Shown one piece after another: positions 10,801-18,292 of a stretch of 64,000 nt of DNA. Origin of the DNA: Chromatiaceae bacterium (lineage in GTDB: Bacteria > Pseudomonadota > Gammaproteobacteria > Chromatiales > Chromatiaceae); NCBI GenBank assembly GCA_024235415.1, contig JACKML010000001.1, forward strand, positions 372,001 to 436,000, read 5' to 3'. Position 1 is the first letter of the stretch. Each line of letters opens with the position of its first letter. The position numbers and the translations under genes were made by a program. The notes under the pieces were generated by a model. That model did no database searches. It was given only the letters and a program-made list of their open reading frames with translations, and was not told where the DNA came from.

Positions 10801-11250
10801 ACACCGGAGCGGATCGCCGGTCTGCAAAAAGGGGTCAGGCTGGGCCTGCGCAACCTGGGCGTCGACGCCGACGAGGTGGAGCAAGCGGTGACCAGGACAC
10901 TGCGCGCCCTGCAACAGACGCTTGCCCATGAAACCGGACGCTGGATACTCGATGCACACAAGGATGCGCGCTGCGAATGGCCACTCACGTTCGCCGAACA
11001 GACAGCCCGCCACTATGTGATCGACCGCAGCTTTGTCGATCCAAAGGGAGTGCGCTGGATCATCGACTACAAGACCGGTGAACACCTCGACGGCGACCGA
11101 GATGCCTTCCTCGACAGCGAACAGGAACGTTACCGCGCGCAGCTCGAGAACTATGGACGTATCGTGCGTGCTCTCGAAGACCGCCCGATCCGCCTCGCCC
11201 TGTACTTTCCGCTGTTCCCGGACTGGCGGGTCTGGGACTATGCCGGCTGA
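7873..11250 (+). CDS. AddA-like UvrD-family helicase-nuclease
   Basis: This 1125-residue superfamily 1 helicase has Walker A APAGSGKT (26-33), then ITFTRKAAAEM, Walker B VDEFQDT (Asp426, Glu427), GDPMQSIYRFR, NFRSTGAIVDWVN and the motif TMHKAKGLEFD. A C-terminal PD-(D/E)XK nuclease has WIIDYKTG (Asp1065, Lys1067). This is the AddA/RecB layout: a motor that unwinds DNA ends plus a nuclease. The GTG start sits behind GGAGGACAACG and overlaps the AddB-like gene, so the two are translationally coupled and probably form one complex. It is assigned to the AddAB-like group because the partner has AddB-type cysteines, and no recC or recD gene is in the window. Confidence 0.9.
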   Translation: MTEQTIADAAERERALDVSRSFIVQAPAGSGKTELLTQRFLCLLAEVRHPEEIYAITFTRKAAAEMRNRILAALDAAGDEQPTQPHRRRTWQLARAALAQDARQGWQIASNPNRLRVQTFDSLSHALARQMPLLSALGAAPGTSEQPANYYREAARATLRMLDDDTLGPHVERLLVHLDNRQGQLEDLLCGMLARREQWLGHTLAAPQRSDIEEALDDAVTSHLRQLHDACGPGLLQQLCDIAHHAADRLDPTRAGTPEPDSLGAWREYAAVPGTQWSALPQWLGLAELVLTRGNTPRKQWNADIGFPAPSEAGIGAATKAQRQQDKASIRELCEQLYADEDAVALWAGLRVLPQSGLDAQQQAVLNSLFAVLLHAATELQLVFADNGEVDFAEIQMRARRALGSPDEPTDLALSLDYRLQHLLVDEFQDTSSSQYELLATLTAGWQQGDGRTLFAVGDPMQSIYRFREAEVGLYLSAREHGIGQLRLTALRLQVNFRSTGAIVDWVNAAFPVILPHSEDPGRGAVPYSAAIALDVHKDPLAVQVHPFAASDTRAEAAHVLELVRAALRETADGQVAVLARARSHLHAIALALKEAGIAFQAVDVDPLALQPVVRDLYHLTRALLHPADRLAWMVVLRAPWLGLGLPDLLTIAEASPRCIPARLRDPAVQAALSTDGRARVERLLQILDRQLPARGRRPLRQWVEGIWLRLGGLAVATTVALPDAQAYLRLLDLHEQAGGLFDFAELEAALARLYATPDSHADGRVQLMTMHKAKGLEFDTVILPGLGRRPRGSIAELLYWLERTGADGRTRLLMAPIRASEQAADPISGYLRELDRDKGRLETSRLLYVAATRAKRRLHLLGHITFNSKGDAGKPVADSLLEKLWPVIGDAFTPLQAPPATRADLPAVNAAALWRLPADWRPAGATLSSVTTAPPDTGAVLADVDFDWAGDTARHVGTLVHRHLEQIATQGPEHWTPERIAGLQKGVRLGLRNLGVDADEVEQAVTRTLRALQQTLAHETGRWILDAHKDARCEWPLTFAEQTARHYVIDRSFVDPKGVRWIIDYKTGEHLDGDRDAFLDSEQERYRAQLENYGRIVRALEDRPIRLALYFPLFPDWRVWDYAG

Positions 11251-11286
11251 TCAGGTGATGGTGAAACAACGGACCGGCCGGACGAC

Positions 11287-12150
11287 ATGGCACTGAACGA
11301 TGAATACCAACGCATCGGGACACTGCTCGCCAGGCGGCTCGGTGGTCCGGCGATCGGCGGTCTGTACCTGCCCGCGCCGGTGGCCGATGAGACCTTTCGC
11401 GACGAGTTCGGCTTCGTGTTCCTCGACGATGGCAGCGTCGGTCCCTTCTACGTCAGCCTGGGCGAACTGCTGAGGCAACTGTGGCAACGCCACCCGCACC
11501 CGGCAGATTATTGCGGTGACGTCGCCTCGCTGCTGCAGGGCTTTGCACACGGCGATCCGGCAGGTCGCGCGCTCGCCGTTGGTACCTATAACGCGCTGAG
11601 CGCCAGCCTGTATCGGCGCGCCGGCTTCGAGCCACCCGAACGCGACCGCAAGGCCGGCCTGGGCGACACGGCGCCGGGTGACCTGATCGGCATGGTCGGC
11701 TATTTCTCGCCGCTGGTGGAGCGCCTGATCGCCAGCGGCTGCAATGTGCTGGTACTGGAAAAATCGCCGCAGCGCGTCACCCCGCACGCCGCGGTCAGTG
11801 CCACCGCGGACCCGCGTGATCTGCGTGCCTGCCGGCAGGTGCTGTGCACCGCGTCGACGCTGATCAACGACACGCTCGACGGGTTGCTTGACACGCTGGC
11901 GGGAAACACACCGGTTACCCTGATCGGCCCAAGCGGCAGCGGCCTGCCGGACCCGTTGTTTGCCCGCGGCGTGACCGCGGTCGGCGGCGTCGGCTTCGCC
12001 AGCCGTGAGCAGCTGGTGGCGCAACTGGCGCAGGCAGTACCCTGGGGCAGCGCCGGGCGCAAATACCAGCTCGACGCCGTCGACTATCCCGGGCTGAACG
12101 CGCTGCTCGACCGGCTACCGAACGGTCGTGCGGACACCGACCAGACGTAA
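11287..12150 (+). CDS. DUF4213/DUF364 putative heavy-metal-chelation domain protein
   Basis: This 287-residue soluble protein matches the DUF364 pattern, with GMVGYFSPLVERL followed by VLVLEKSP, and later GPSGSGLPDPLFARGV. The family has a Rossmann-like C-terminal domain proposed, not proven, to bind metals or a metal complex. It starts 36 bp after the AddA-like gene and may share its transcript, although the functions are not obviously related. Its last 36 bp overlap the 3' end of a gene on the opposite strand. The nearby iron-type ABC transporter makes a metal-related role attractive, but that is inference only. Confidence 0.75.
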   Translation: MALNDEYQRIGTLLARRLGGPAIGGLYLPAPVADETFRDEFGFVFLDDGSVGPFYVSLGELLRQLWQRHPHPADYCGDVASLLQGFAHGDPAGRALAVGTYNALSASLYRRAGFEPPERDRKAGLGDTAPGDLIGMVGYFSPLVERLIASGCNVLVLEKSPQRVTPHAAVSATADPRDLRACRQVLCTASTLINDTLDGLLDTLAGNTPVTLIGPSGSGLPDPLFARGVTAVGGVGFASREQLVAQLAQAVPWGSAGRKYQLDAVDYPGLNALLDRLPNGRADTDQT

Positions 12151-12471
12151 CGCGACCAGCACGGCATCCACCTGCTCCCACCCGAGGGTCACGCGTTGTG
12201 CGCCATTGATCAGGTGATGGCAATCGAGGTGCAGCTGCTCGAACACCGGGTCAAGGCACTGAGCGGCCAGCGTCGCCCGGATGGTCCGCGGCACCAGCTC
12301 CTGCACTGTGCCGACGAAATACAGCTGTGAGGTGCCACCGTCGTAGAACACGCGGCGCGCATCGAGATTGAAGAAGATTTCGTTGGCGTTGACGACCGGC
12401 GCGATCGCGCGGTCCTGCTTTGTGCAGGCGGCTATCGTGGATGCACTGACCGGGCCTGTGCCACCGGGCAT
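12115..12471 (-). CDS. Hypothetical protein, weak LytTR-like C-terminal pattern
   Basis: This frame gives a 118-residue protein starting at an ATG behind a good ribosome-binding site (GGGGGAG, about 6-8 bp upstream). The middle and end (NEIFFNLDARRVFYDG, then FEQLHLDCHHLINGAQRV) loosely recall the LytTR DNA-binding pattern, in which a strand-rich start is followed by FxRxHRSyLVN. The match is only suggestive: the key His is present but the Arg-Ser are not. The 3' end overlaps the DUF364 gene in convergent orientation by 36 bp. The next gene upstream on the same strand ends 125 bp away. Function unknown. Confidence 0.5.
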   Translation of the reverse strand: MPGGTGPVSASTIAACTKQDRAIAPVVNANEIFFNLDARRVFYDGGTSQLYFVGTVQELVPRTIRATLAAQCLDPVFEQLHLDCHHLINGAQRVTLGWEQVDAVLVALRLVGVRTTVR

Positions 12472-12596
12472 GAGGACTCCCCCTTCTCTGACGGCGGGCG
12501 GGGCAAGCCGGGGTGCGACCTTCTGTGCACCTGCTGGTCCCGATGCGCCAAGCATACCCTGGAAGACCCGGGTACGCCTCCGGCCCGTCGGGCGGC

Positions 12597-13022
12597 TCAG
12601 GCCGCGCCGCAGTGTCTGTCCTTCAAGATCGACGGCACGCTCCAGCCGCGGCGCTGCAACGCCGTCGCCAGTCGACGCGCCAGCAGCGCCACCATCGGGC
12701 AAAGGTGGGCAACGATGCGCTGCGAGACCTTACGCGTGATCGAGTTCGGCCCCATGTAGAGATCGAACGCGATGCTCATCGCCATGCCGCCCAGGATGCC
12801 GAGTGGCATCGCCTCGGTCAGCCCGCCGAGCAGCCCGCCATAGGCCAGGGGAACAAACCGGACCAGCGCACGCGACGTCGCCTCAGCGGAATCCTCGGAC
12901 AACTCGTGGCTGTACTCGACGTATTGATCGTGGTGTGTCTTATCGTCGGGCGCTGGGAAATCGACGATCTCCAGCGTCTCGAAGTCCGGGATGTCCTTAT
13001 CGATTTTCGTCTCTGTTGACAT
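12597..13022 (-). CDS. Hypothetical glycine-rich membrane protein
   Basis: A 141-residue protein with an acidic N-terminal half (about 60 residues rich in Asp/Glu/His), then a hydrophobic glycine-rich stretch (GGLLGGLTEAMPLGILGGMAMSI) and a basic C-terminus. It probably spans the inner membrane once or twice. It is preceded by AGAGGTG and by a strong-looking sigma70 promoter at 13116-13144, which supports a real gene. No known family was recognised. It may share a transcript with the small gene at 12115-12471. Confidence 0.6.
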   Translation of the reverse strand: MSTETKIDKDIPDFETLEIVDFPAPDDKTHHDQYVEYSHELSEDSAEATSRALVRFVPLAYGGLLGGLTEAMPLGILGGMAMSIAFDLYMGPNSITRKVSQRIVAHLCPMVALLARRLATALQRRGWSVPSILKDRHCGAA

Positions 13023-13115
13023 AGTCTTGCACCTCTATCCCGGGTTACCGGCAGACCGTGAGCGGGTGTCGATTGACGTCCGTTGAACGTTCTGTTCGGC
13101 GAATTGTTGCAATGC

Positions 13116-13144
13116 AATATAGGCCCTGCAATGACATTAATCAA
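13116..13144 (-). promoter_or_regulatory. Predicted sigma70 promoter for the 12597-13022 gene
   Basis: On the minus strand, a -35 TTGATT (13139-13144) and a -10 TATATT (13116-13121) are separated by exactly 17 bp. The region is clearly more AT-rich than its surroundings, and the downstream start codon at 13022 is about 95 bp away. Confidence 0.6.
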
Positions 13145-13262
13145 GTATTTGGCATATTACTAATATATATCCCAAGGCCTTGAGAAGCGCACGCTTTCAT
13201 TGGGGCTGGACATTGCGGCGCACGCGCCGGCTCCGATCTGCACACGGTGGTAACATCGCCCG

Positions 13263-13499
13263 ATGCCGCACGTCATCGTCGACCCCGAATCCACTTCCCT
13301 GCAGGAGCGCTTCGCGCTGATCAAGACGCCACGCAAATCACGTAAGCGTTACCCCGAAGGCTGCGTCGAGATCGTCGAATCGCCTGACGCCGCGCGCGCG
13401 GCCGCCGACAGCAGCAGGAACCTGCATCCCGCGGTGGTCTACGGCCCGTCAGTCTCTTCGGAGAGCCAGCGCATCTATTACCTGGTGCGCTGGCTGTAA
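13263..13499 (+). CDS. Small hypothetical protein
   Basis: A 78-residue ORF without signal peptide or membrane segment. It contains a basic stretch (KTPRKSRKRYPEG) and a C-terminus RIYYLVRWL. The composition is protein-like, with no low-complexity or codon-shadow character, and nothing competes on the opposite strand. No ribosome-binding site is obvious. It ends 27 bp before the sigma32 promoter of the Hsp20 gene. Function unknown. Confidence 0.55.
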   Translation: MPHVIVDPESTSLQERFALIKTPRKSRKRYPEGCVEIVESPDAARAAADSSRNLHPAVVYGPSVSSESQRIYYLVRWL

Positions 13500-13526
13500 G
13501 GGCATACCCGGCGTTTCCCGCCACCT

Positions 13527-13554
13527 CTTGAAATAGCAGTGATCGCCCCTAAAT
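13527..13554 (+). promoter_or_regulatory. Sigma32 (RpoH) heat-shock promoter
   Basis: CTTGAAA at 13527-13533 and CCCCTAAAT at 13546-13554 are separated by 12 bp. The sigma32 consensus is CTTGAAA-N(11-15)-CCCCATnT, so the match is nearly ideal. It lies about 90 bp upstream of the Hsp20 start codon, leaving a 5' leader of roughly 80 nt. Confidence 0.85.
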
Positions 13555-13643
13555 CGGGGGTACGGGCGCCGCACGGGCCCGTCGATCCGGCGGTTCGAAT
13601 GAACGCCACTCAAACCTTGTTGCTTATTTCAGAGGACAACACC

Positions 13644-14111
13644 ATGACTGCATTTGATTTCACCCCCCTGTTCCGCACTGCCATCGGTTTCGACCGCCTG
13701 GCACAGGCACTCGAATCGGCCAATCGGGCCGACGCCGGTGGCTACCCCCCGTACAACATCGAGCTGACGGGCGAGGACAAGTACCGGATCACCATGGCGG
13801 TGGCCGGCTTCAGTGCCGATGAGATCGAGATCGAGGCCAAGGAGAACCTGCTCAGCGTCAGCGGCCGCAAAGGTGCCGACGTTGCCGACCGCCGGTTCCT
13901 CCACCAGGGAATCGCCAAGCGCAATTTCGATCGCGCCTACCAGCTGGCAGACTACGTGCGCGTCAGTGGCGCCGACATCAAGGATGGCCTGCTGCACATC
14001 GACCTGGTGCGTGAGGTCCCTGAATCGATGAAACCGCGACGTATCGAGATCCGTGGCGGCGACGAGCGGCTGATTGCAGGCAGCGACGAGCCGCAGGAGG
14101 CGGCCGCCTGA
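13644..14111 (+). CDS. Hsp20/IbpA-family small heat-shock protein
   Basis: This 155-residue protein has the alpha-crystallin fold of the IbpA class. It opens FDFTPLFRTAIGFDRL, then YPPYNIELTGEDKYRITMAVAGF, and keeps the FERxF-like NFDRAYQLADYV segment and the GLLHIDLVREVPE strand. It acts as an ATP-independent holdase that keeps denatured proteins soluble for Hsp70 and ClpB. The ATG at 13644 follows AGAGGAC and is preferred over the upstream in-frame start at 13539, which would lie inside the sigma32 promoter. The promoter indicates heat-shock control. The protease gene downstream fits a protein-quality-control neighbourhood. Confidence 0.93.
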   Translation: MTAFDFTPLFRTAIGFDRLAQALESANRADAGGYPPYNIELTGEDKYRITMAVAGFSADEIEIEAKENLLSVSGRKGADVADRRFLHQGIAKRNFDRAYQLADYVRVSGADIKDGLLHIDLVREVPESMKPRRIEIRGGDERLIAGSDEPQEAAA

Positions 14112-14128
14112 TCAAGCCATGACCCAAT

Positions 14129-14155
14129 CGCCCCGGCAGCCCACCTGCCGGGGCG
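14129..14155. terminator. Strong GC hairpin after the Hsp20 gene
   Basis: A perfect 11-bp inverted repeat (CGCCCCGGCAG/CTGCCGGGGCG) with a 5-nt loop lies 17 bp after the Hsp20 stop. There is no T-run, so it may stabilise the 3' end or attenuate transcription rather than terminate it efficiently. Confidence 0.5.
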
Positions 14156-14173
14156 CTCCACCGGGATGTCAGC

Positions 14174-15535
14174 ATGACCCTGCACAATGCCCGTTTTTTG
14201 CTGTTCGCCTGCCTGCTGCTGGCCGTACTGCCCGCCCGTGCAGCACTGCCGGTCCAGGTCGACGACACACCGCTGCCCAGTCTTGCGCCGATGCTGGAGA
14301 AGATCACACCGGCGGTGGTGAACATCTCGACCGTGAGCCTGGTGCGCACCGAGAACCACCCGCTGTTGCGCGACCCGGTATTTCGCTGGTTTTTCGAGCT
14401 CCCGCGCGACGCGCAGCGCAAACGCAGTCAGAGCCTGGGGTCGGGCGTGATCGTGGACGCCAAGCTCGGACACGTGCTGACCAACCACCACGTAATCGAG
14501 CAGGCTGACGAGATCCGCGTGACCACCAACGATGGTCGCGAACTGAAGGCCGAACTGCTCGGCGCCGACCCGGAGATCGACATCGCACTGCTGCAGATCC
14601 CGGCCGACAACCTCAAGGAAATCCCCCTGGCCGACTCCCGGCAGCTGCGTGTCGGCGACTTCGTGGTGGCCATCGGCAACCCGTTCGGGCTCAGCCAGAC
14701 CGTGACCTCAGGGATCGTCAGCGCGCTCGGGCGCAGCGGCCTGGGGATCGAGGGCTATGAAAACTTCATCCAGACCGACGCCTCGATCAACCCGGGCAAC
14801 TCGGGTGGCCCACTGGTCAACCTGCGGGGCGAACTGGTCGGGATCAACACCGCCATCCTGGCGCCCAACGGTGGCAATGTAGGAATCGGTTTCGCCATCC
14901 CGATCAACATGGCCGAGGCGATCAGACGCCAGATCGCCGAGCACGGTGGCGTGTTGCGTGGCGTATTCGGCGCGACGGTGCAGAACCTGACGCCCGATCT
15001 GACTCGTGCCCTGGATCTCCCCGCCGGCAGCCGAGGTGCAGTGGTCAGCGGCGTTGAATCGGGATCGGCCGCCGCGCGCGCGGGATTGCGTGCCGGCGAT
15101 CTTATTGTCCAGCTGAACGGACAGCCGATCGGTAACGCCACCGATCTGAATACGACGCTGGCACTGCTGCGCGTAGGCGAACGCATCACGCTGGGCATCA
15201 TGCGTGACGGTCAACCACGCACCATGAGTGCGCAGATCGCCGACCCTTACGCCGATTTCGTCGACGGCAGGACCATCGGCCGCCAGCTGCGCGGCGCGCG
15301 CCTTGGCGAGGTTGTGGACGAGTCGAGCCTCGGCACCAACCCCGGGATCGCGGTCGGCCCGGTGGTCGAGGACAGCGATGCCTGGCGCAGCGGGCTGCGC
15401 GAAGGTGATGTGCTTTTCCAGGTCAATCACATTCGGGTCAGGTCGCTGCAGGCGTTGCAGGAAGCTGCAGTGGACGGCATCAGTCAGATCAAGCTGCGGC
15501 GCGGCAACCGCCTGGTCACCCTGGTATCGCGTTGA
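14174..15535 (+). CDS. degQ: DegQ/DegP-type periplasmic serine protease
   Basis: This 453-residue protein has a cleavable signal peptide (LLFACLLLAVLPARA), a trypsin-like domain and two PDZ domains. The catalytic triad is visible as His106 (TNHHVI), Asp136 (EIDIALL) and Ser210 (NPGNSGGPL). It degrades or refolds misfolded periplasmic proteins as an oligomer. The length and the loop after the signal peptide fit DegQ better than DegP, which has a longer LA loop. It starts 62 bp after the Hsp20 gene, separated by the GC hairpin, so partial co-transcription from the heat-shock promoter is possible. Confidence 0.92.
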   Translation: MTLHNARFLLFACLLLAVLPARAALPVQVDDTPLPSLAPMLEKITPAVVNISTVSLVRTENHPLLRDPVFRWFFELPRDAQRKRSQSLGSGVIVDAKLGHVLTNHHVIEQADEIRVTTNDGRELKAELLGADPEIDIALLQIPADNLKEIPLADSRQLRVGDFVVAIGNPFGLSQTVTSGIVSALGRSGLGIEGYENFIQTDASINPGNSGGPLVNLRGELVGINTAILAPNGGNVGIGFAIPINMAEAIRRQIAEHGGVLRGVFGATVQNLTPDLTRALDLPAGSRGAVVSGVESGSAAARAGLRAGDLIVQLNGQPIGNATDLNTTLALLRVGERITLGIMRDGQPRTMSAQIADPYADFVDGRTIGRQLRGARLGEVVDESSLGTNPGIAVGPVVEDSDAWRSGLREGDVLFQVNHIRVRSLQALQEAAVDGISQIKLRRGNRLVTLVSR

Positions 15536-15633
15536 GCGTCGCCGGCTACAATCACCACTCACGCACCCGGTCGCGCCGCACATCGTCGTAAAGCCCGGCT
15601 GATTCGATCCCACGCTGCCAGGAGGAAATCGCG

Positions 15634-16647
15634 ATGAAGGCCGTCGGCTACCGACAATCGCTTCCGATCACCCACGAACAGTCCCTGCTCGACCTGCAAC
15701 TGCCTGACCCGAAACCGGGCCCGCGCGATCTGCTGGTGCAGGTCAGGGCGGTCTCGGTCAACCCGGTGGATGCCAAGGTGCGGATGCGCAGCGCACCGGC
15801 CGACGGCGAGGCCAAGGTCCTGGGCTGGGACGCCAGCGGCGTGGTCCTCGAGACCGGCGCCGAGGTGACCTTGTTCCGGCCAGGTGACGAGGTGTGGTAC
15901 GCGGGATCGATCACGCGCCAGGGCAGCAACGCGGAACTGCACCTGGTGGATGAACGCATTGTCGGCAGCAAACCCCGATCGCTGGACTTCGCCCAGGCCG
16001 CTGCCCTGCCACTGACCAGCATCACCGCCTGGGAACTGCTTTTCGAACGCCTGCAGGTGCCGTCAGGCAAGGCACACAGCAATGACTCACTGCTGATTGT
16101 CGGTGCCGCGGGCGGTGTCGGATCAATCCTGACCCAACTGGCGAGTCGGCTCACCGGCCTGCACGTCATCGGCACCGCCTCGCGCCCCGAGACCGCCGAA
16201 TGGGTCCGCACACTGGGCGCCCATGCGGTGATCGATCACAGCCACCCGCTTTCGGAGGAACTGCATCGCATCGGCATCGACGGCGTGTCGCATGTCGCGA
16301 GCCTCACCAAGACAGACCTGCACTTCGCCGAGATCGTCAAGGCCCTGACCCCGCAAGGCCGATTTGCACTGATCGACGATCCGGGCCCGATCGATGTCGC
16401 CCAACTCAAACAAAAGAGCCTGTCATTGCACTGGGAGCTGATGTTTACCCGGTCGATGTTCGAGACCGCCGATATGATCGCCCAGCATCGCCTGCTGTGC
16501 GAGGTGGCGGCACTGGTGGACGCTGGCATCCTCCGTACCACGGTCGCCGAGCATCTTGGCCCGATCGATGCGCACAACCTCAAACGCGCGCATAAGCTGA
16601 TCGAAAGCGGCAGGTCGCGGGGTAAGATCGTGCTCGAGGGTTTTTGA
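15634..16647 (+). CDS. Zinc-type alcohol dehydrogenase family / quinone oxidoreductase
   Basis: This 337-residue medium-chain dehydrogenase/reductase starts behind a strong CCAGGAGGAAA site. The N-terminal GroES-like domain contains SVNPVDAKVRM and LGWDASGVV. The nucleotide-binding domain has GAAGGVGS starting near residue 157. The cysteines that bind catalytic zinc in true alcohol dehydrogenases are absent, so NADPH-dependent quinone or enone reduction is more likely despite the family name (TIGR02817-like). A TACAAT -10-like box lies at 15546-15551. The substrate cannot be deduced. Confidence 0.87.
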   Translation: MKAVGYRQSLPITHEQSLLDLQLPDPKPGPRDLLVQVRAVSVNPVDAKVRMRSAPADGEAKVLGWDASGVVLETGAEVTLFRPGDEVWYAGSITRQGSNAELHLVDERIVGSKPRSLDFAQAAALPLTSITAWELLFERLQVPSGKAHSNDSLLIVGAAGGVGSILTQLASRLTGLHVIGTASRPETAEWVRTLGAHAVIDHSHPLSEELHRIGIDGVSHVASLTKTDLHFAEIVKALTPQGRFALIDDPGPIDVAQLKQKSLSLHWELMFTRSMFETADMIAQHRLLCEVAALVDAGILRTTVAEHLGPIDAHNLKRAHKLIESGRSRGKIVLEGF

Positions 16648-16665
16648 TCGGTTGCAGGATCGACT

Positions 16666-17034
16666 ATGCAGTTTTTGAACGGCATCACGCTGTTACTGAT
16701 ATTCCAGCTGATCGGCGAATTCGGCGCGCGCCTGCTGGATATCCCGGTACCCGGACCGGTGGTCGGCATGCTGCTGCTATTCCTCACCCTGATCGCACGC
16801 CGCTCGGTGGCGCCGTCGCTGGAAACCGCGTCCGGTGCATTGCTCGGCCACCTGTCTTTGCTGTTCGTACCGGCAGGCGTGGGCATGATGATTCATTTCG
16901 AACGCATCGCCGGCGAATGGCTGCCGATCGCGGTCGCGTTGCTCGGCAGCACCGTGATCACAATGCTCGCAAGCGCGTTGATCATGGCCGGCACCAGCCG
17001 GCTGTTTGCGCCCGGGGACAGACAGGATGACTGA
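16666..17034 (+). CDS. lrgA: CidA/LrgA family membrane protein
   Basis: A 122-residue protein with four predicted membrane helices and the family core PVPGPVVGMLLLFL followed by LLFVPAGVGMM. CidA/LrgA proteins are holin-like and have been tied to murein hydrolase control and, more recently, to pyruvate or short organic acid transport. It starts 18 bp after the dehydrogenase gene, and its stop overlaps the start of the LrgB gene by 8 bp (ATGACTGA), so the two are translationally coupled. Confidence 0.9.
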   Translation: MQFLNGITLLLIFQLIGEFGARLLDIPVPGPVVGMLLLFLTLIARRSVAPSLETASGALLGHLSLLFVPAGVGMMIHFERIAGEWLPIAVALLGSTVITMLASALIMAGTSRLFAPGDRQDD

Positions 17035-17758
17035 CGACGGCATCGCCACGATCTGGGTCTATCTGTCGACCACGCCGCTGCTTGGACTGACCATCACGCT
17101 GGTAGCCTACGGCATCGCCTATCGCGCCTACCTTTGGTCCGGATCCAACCCGCTGCTGCACCCGGTGGTGTCGGCAGTCACGCTGCTGATCCTGTTCCTG
17201 GTTGGCACCGACACCCCCTACGAGGCCTACTTTGCCGGTGGCCAGTTCGTGCACTTCCTGCTGGGCCCGGCGACCGTGGCGCTGGCGATACCGCTGTATC
17301 AGCAGTTGCCGAAGATCCGACGCTTGTGGCTGCCGGTACTGATCACGCTCGTTTCGGGTGTCACGATCGGCGCGCTGAGTTCGGTCGCCCTCGCCAGGCT
17401 GTTCGGCGCAACCTTGCAGACGCAAATGTCACTGGCGCCCAAGTCGGTAACGGCACCCGTGGCCATGGGTATATCGGAACAGATCGGCGGCCTGCCGTCG
17501 CTGACCGCGGTCATGGTGGTGGCGACCGGCATCCTGGGTGCCGTACTCGGGACCAGACTGTTCGCCCTGCTGCGCATCCGGGATGACAGCATTAAAGGCA
17601 TCGCGATGGGCATCACCGCCCACGGGATAGGCACGGCGCGCGCATTCCAGGTCAGTCCGGAGATGGGTGCGTTCTCCGGTCTGGCGATGGCGCTGTCGAC
17701 TTTCACCACGGCCCTGATACTGCCGTGGCTGCTCCAGTGGCTCGGTTGGCTCGGCTGA
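17027..17758 (+). CDS. lrgB: LrgB family membrane protein
   Basis: This 243-residue protein has many membrane helices and the LrgB landmarks: TLLFL-like VGTDTPYEAYFAGG, LGPATVALAIPLYQQ, LAPKSVTAPVAMGIS and GITAHGIGTARAFQ. It is the partner of the LrgA/CidA protein. The ATG at 17027 is preferred over an upstream in-frame start at 17006 because it gives the classical coupled overlap. It ends 9 bp before a convergent gene. Whether the pair controls autolysis or carries pyruvate cannot be judged here. Confidence 0.9.
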   Translation: MTDDGIATIWVYLSTTPLLGLTITLVAYGIAYRAYLWSGSNPLLHPVVSAVTLLILFLVGTDTPYEAYFAGGQFVHFLLGPATVALAIPLYQQLPKIRRLWLPVLITLVSGVTIGALSSVALARLFGATLQTQMSLAPKSVTAPVAMGISEQIGGLPSLTAVMVVATGILGAVLGTRLFALLRIRDDSIKGIAMGITAHGIGTARAFQVSPEMGAFSGLAMALSTFTTALILPWLLQWLGWLG

Positions 17759-17767
17759 ACCGACACC

Positions 17768-18274
17768 TCAACGCATGAACGGCAGCATGCGTTCGGGGTT
17801 GGAAAACTTGTTGATGTCGCTGCCCATGTGCCCCATCGAGTTGGTCATCACAGCCATCGACTGATTCATCTGGTGCATATCGACCGACATGTTGAGGATG
17901 CGCCCGCTCATACCGGCGATGTTCTGATTCAGCTCGCCCATGTCGCGGCTCATGTTGGCCATGTTGTCAGTCATGGACTCCATGCCGATACGCACACGGG
18001 AGAAGTCATCGCCCATACGCGCCTGGCCTTCGACCATGCTCTTTGCCATCTGGTTCATGTTGCCGGCCATGCCTTCCATGTTGCGGCTCATGCGCCCGAC
18101 ATCCAGCCCCATCTGTACGACCGACTCGGTCATCGTGCCCATGTCCCGGCCCATGTTCCACATGAACAGGCCCATACCTGCAAAGGCCAGGGCCATGATC
18201 ACAACCAATACGGCAGCGCCGCCTTTGCGCACGACATCCGCTGTCGCGGATGTGGCCTCTTGTTGTTCCGACAT
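17768..18274 (-). CDS. Membrane-anchored methionine-zipper coiled-coil protein
   Basis: A 168-residue protein with a short cytoplasmic N-terminus, one membrane helix (about residues 19-40, GGAAVLVVIMALAFAGMGLFM) and an extracytoplasmic coiled coil of more than 100 residues. Thirty residues are Met (18 percent). They fall at 3-4-3-4 spacing, for example NMEGMAGNMNQMAKSM and DMHQMNQSMAVMTNSM, so Met occupies most a/d core positions of a heptad repeat. It ends SNPERMLPFMR. The gene for a secreted partner lies 18 bp upstream on the same strand. Methionine-rich surfaces can bind Cu(I) or scavenge oxidants, but no function is established. No family was recognised. Confidence 0.75.
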   Translation of the reverse strand: MSEQQEATSATADVVRKGGAAVLVVIMALAFAGMGLFMWNMGRDMGTMTESVVQMGLDVGRMSRNMEGMAGNMNQMAKSMVEGQARMGDDFSRVRIGMESMTDNMANMSRDMGELNQNIAGMSGRILNMSVDMHQMNQSMAVMTNSMGHMGSDINKFSNPERMLPFMR

Positions 18275-18292
18275 GATCAGCCTCCGCGCGAC

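Noticed and set aside
13145..13200. AT-rich stretch considered as an integration or foreign-DNA scar
   Set aside because: It fits an ordinary promoter region for the minus-strand gene; no repeats, integrase or tRNA end is present.
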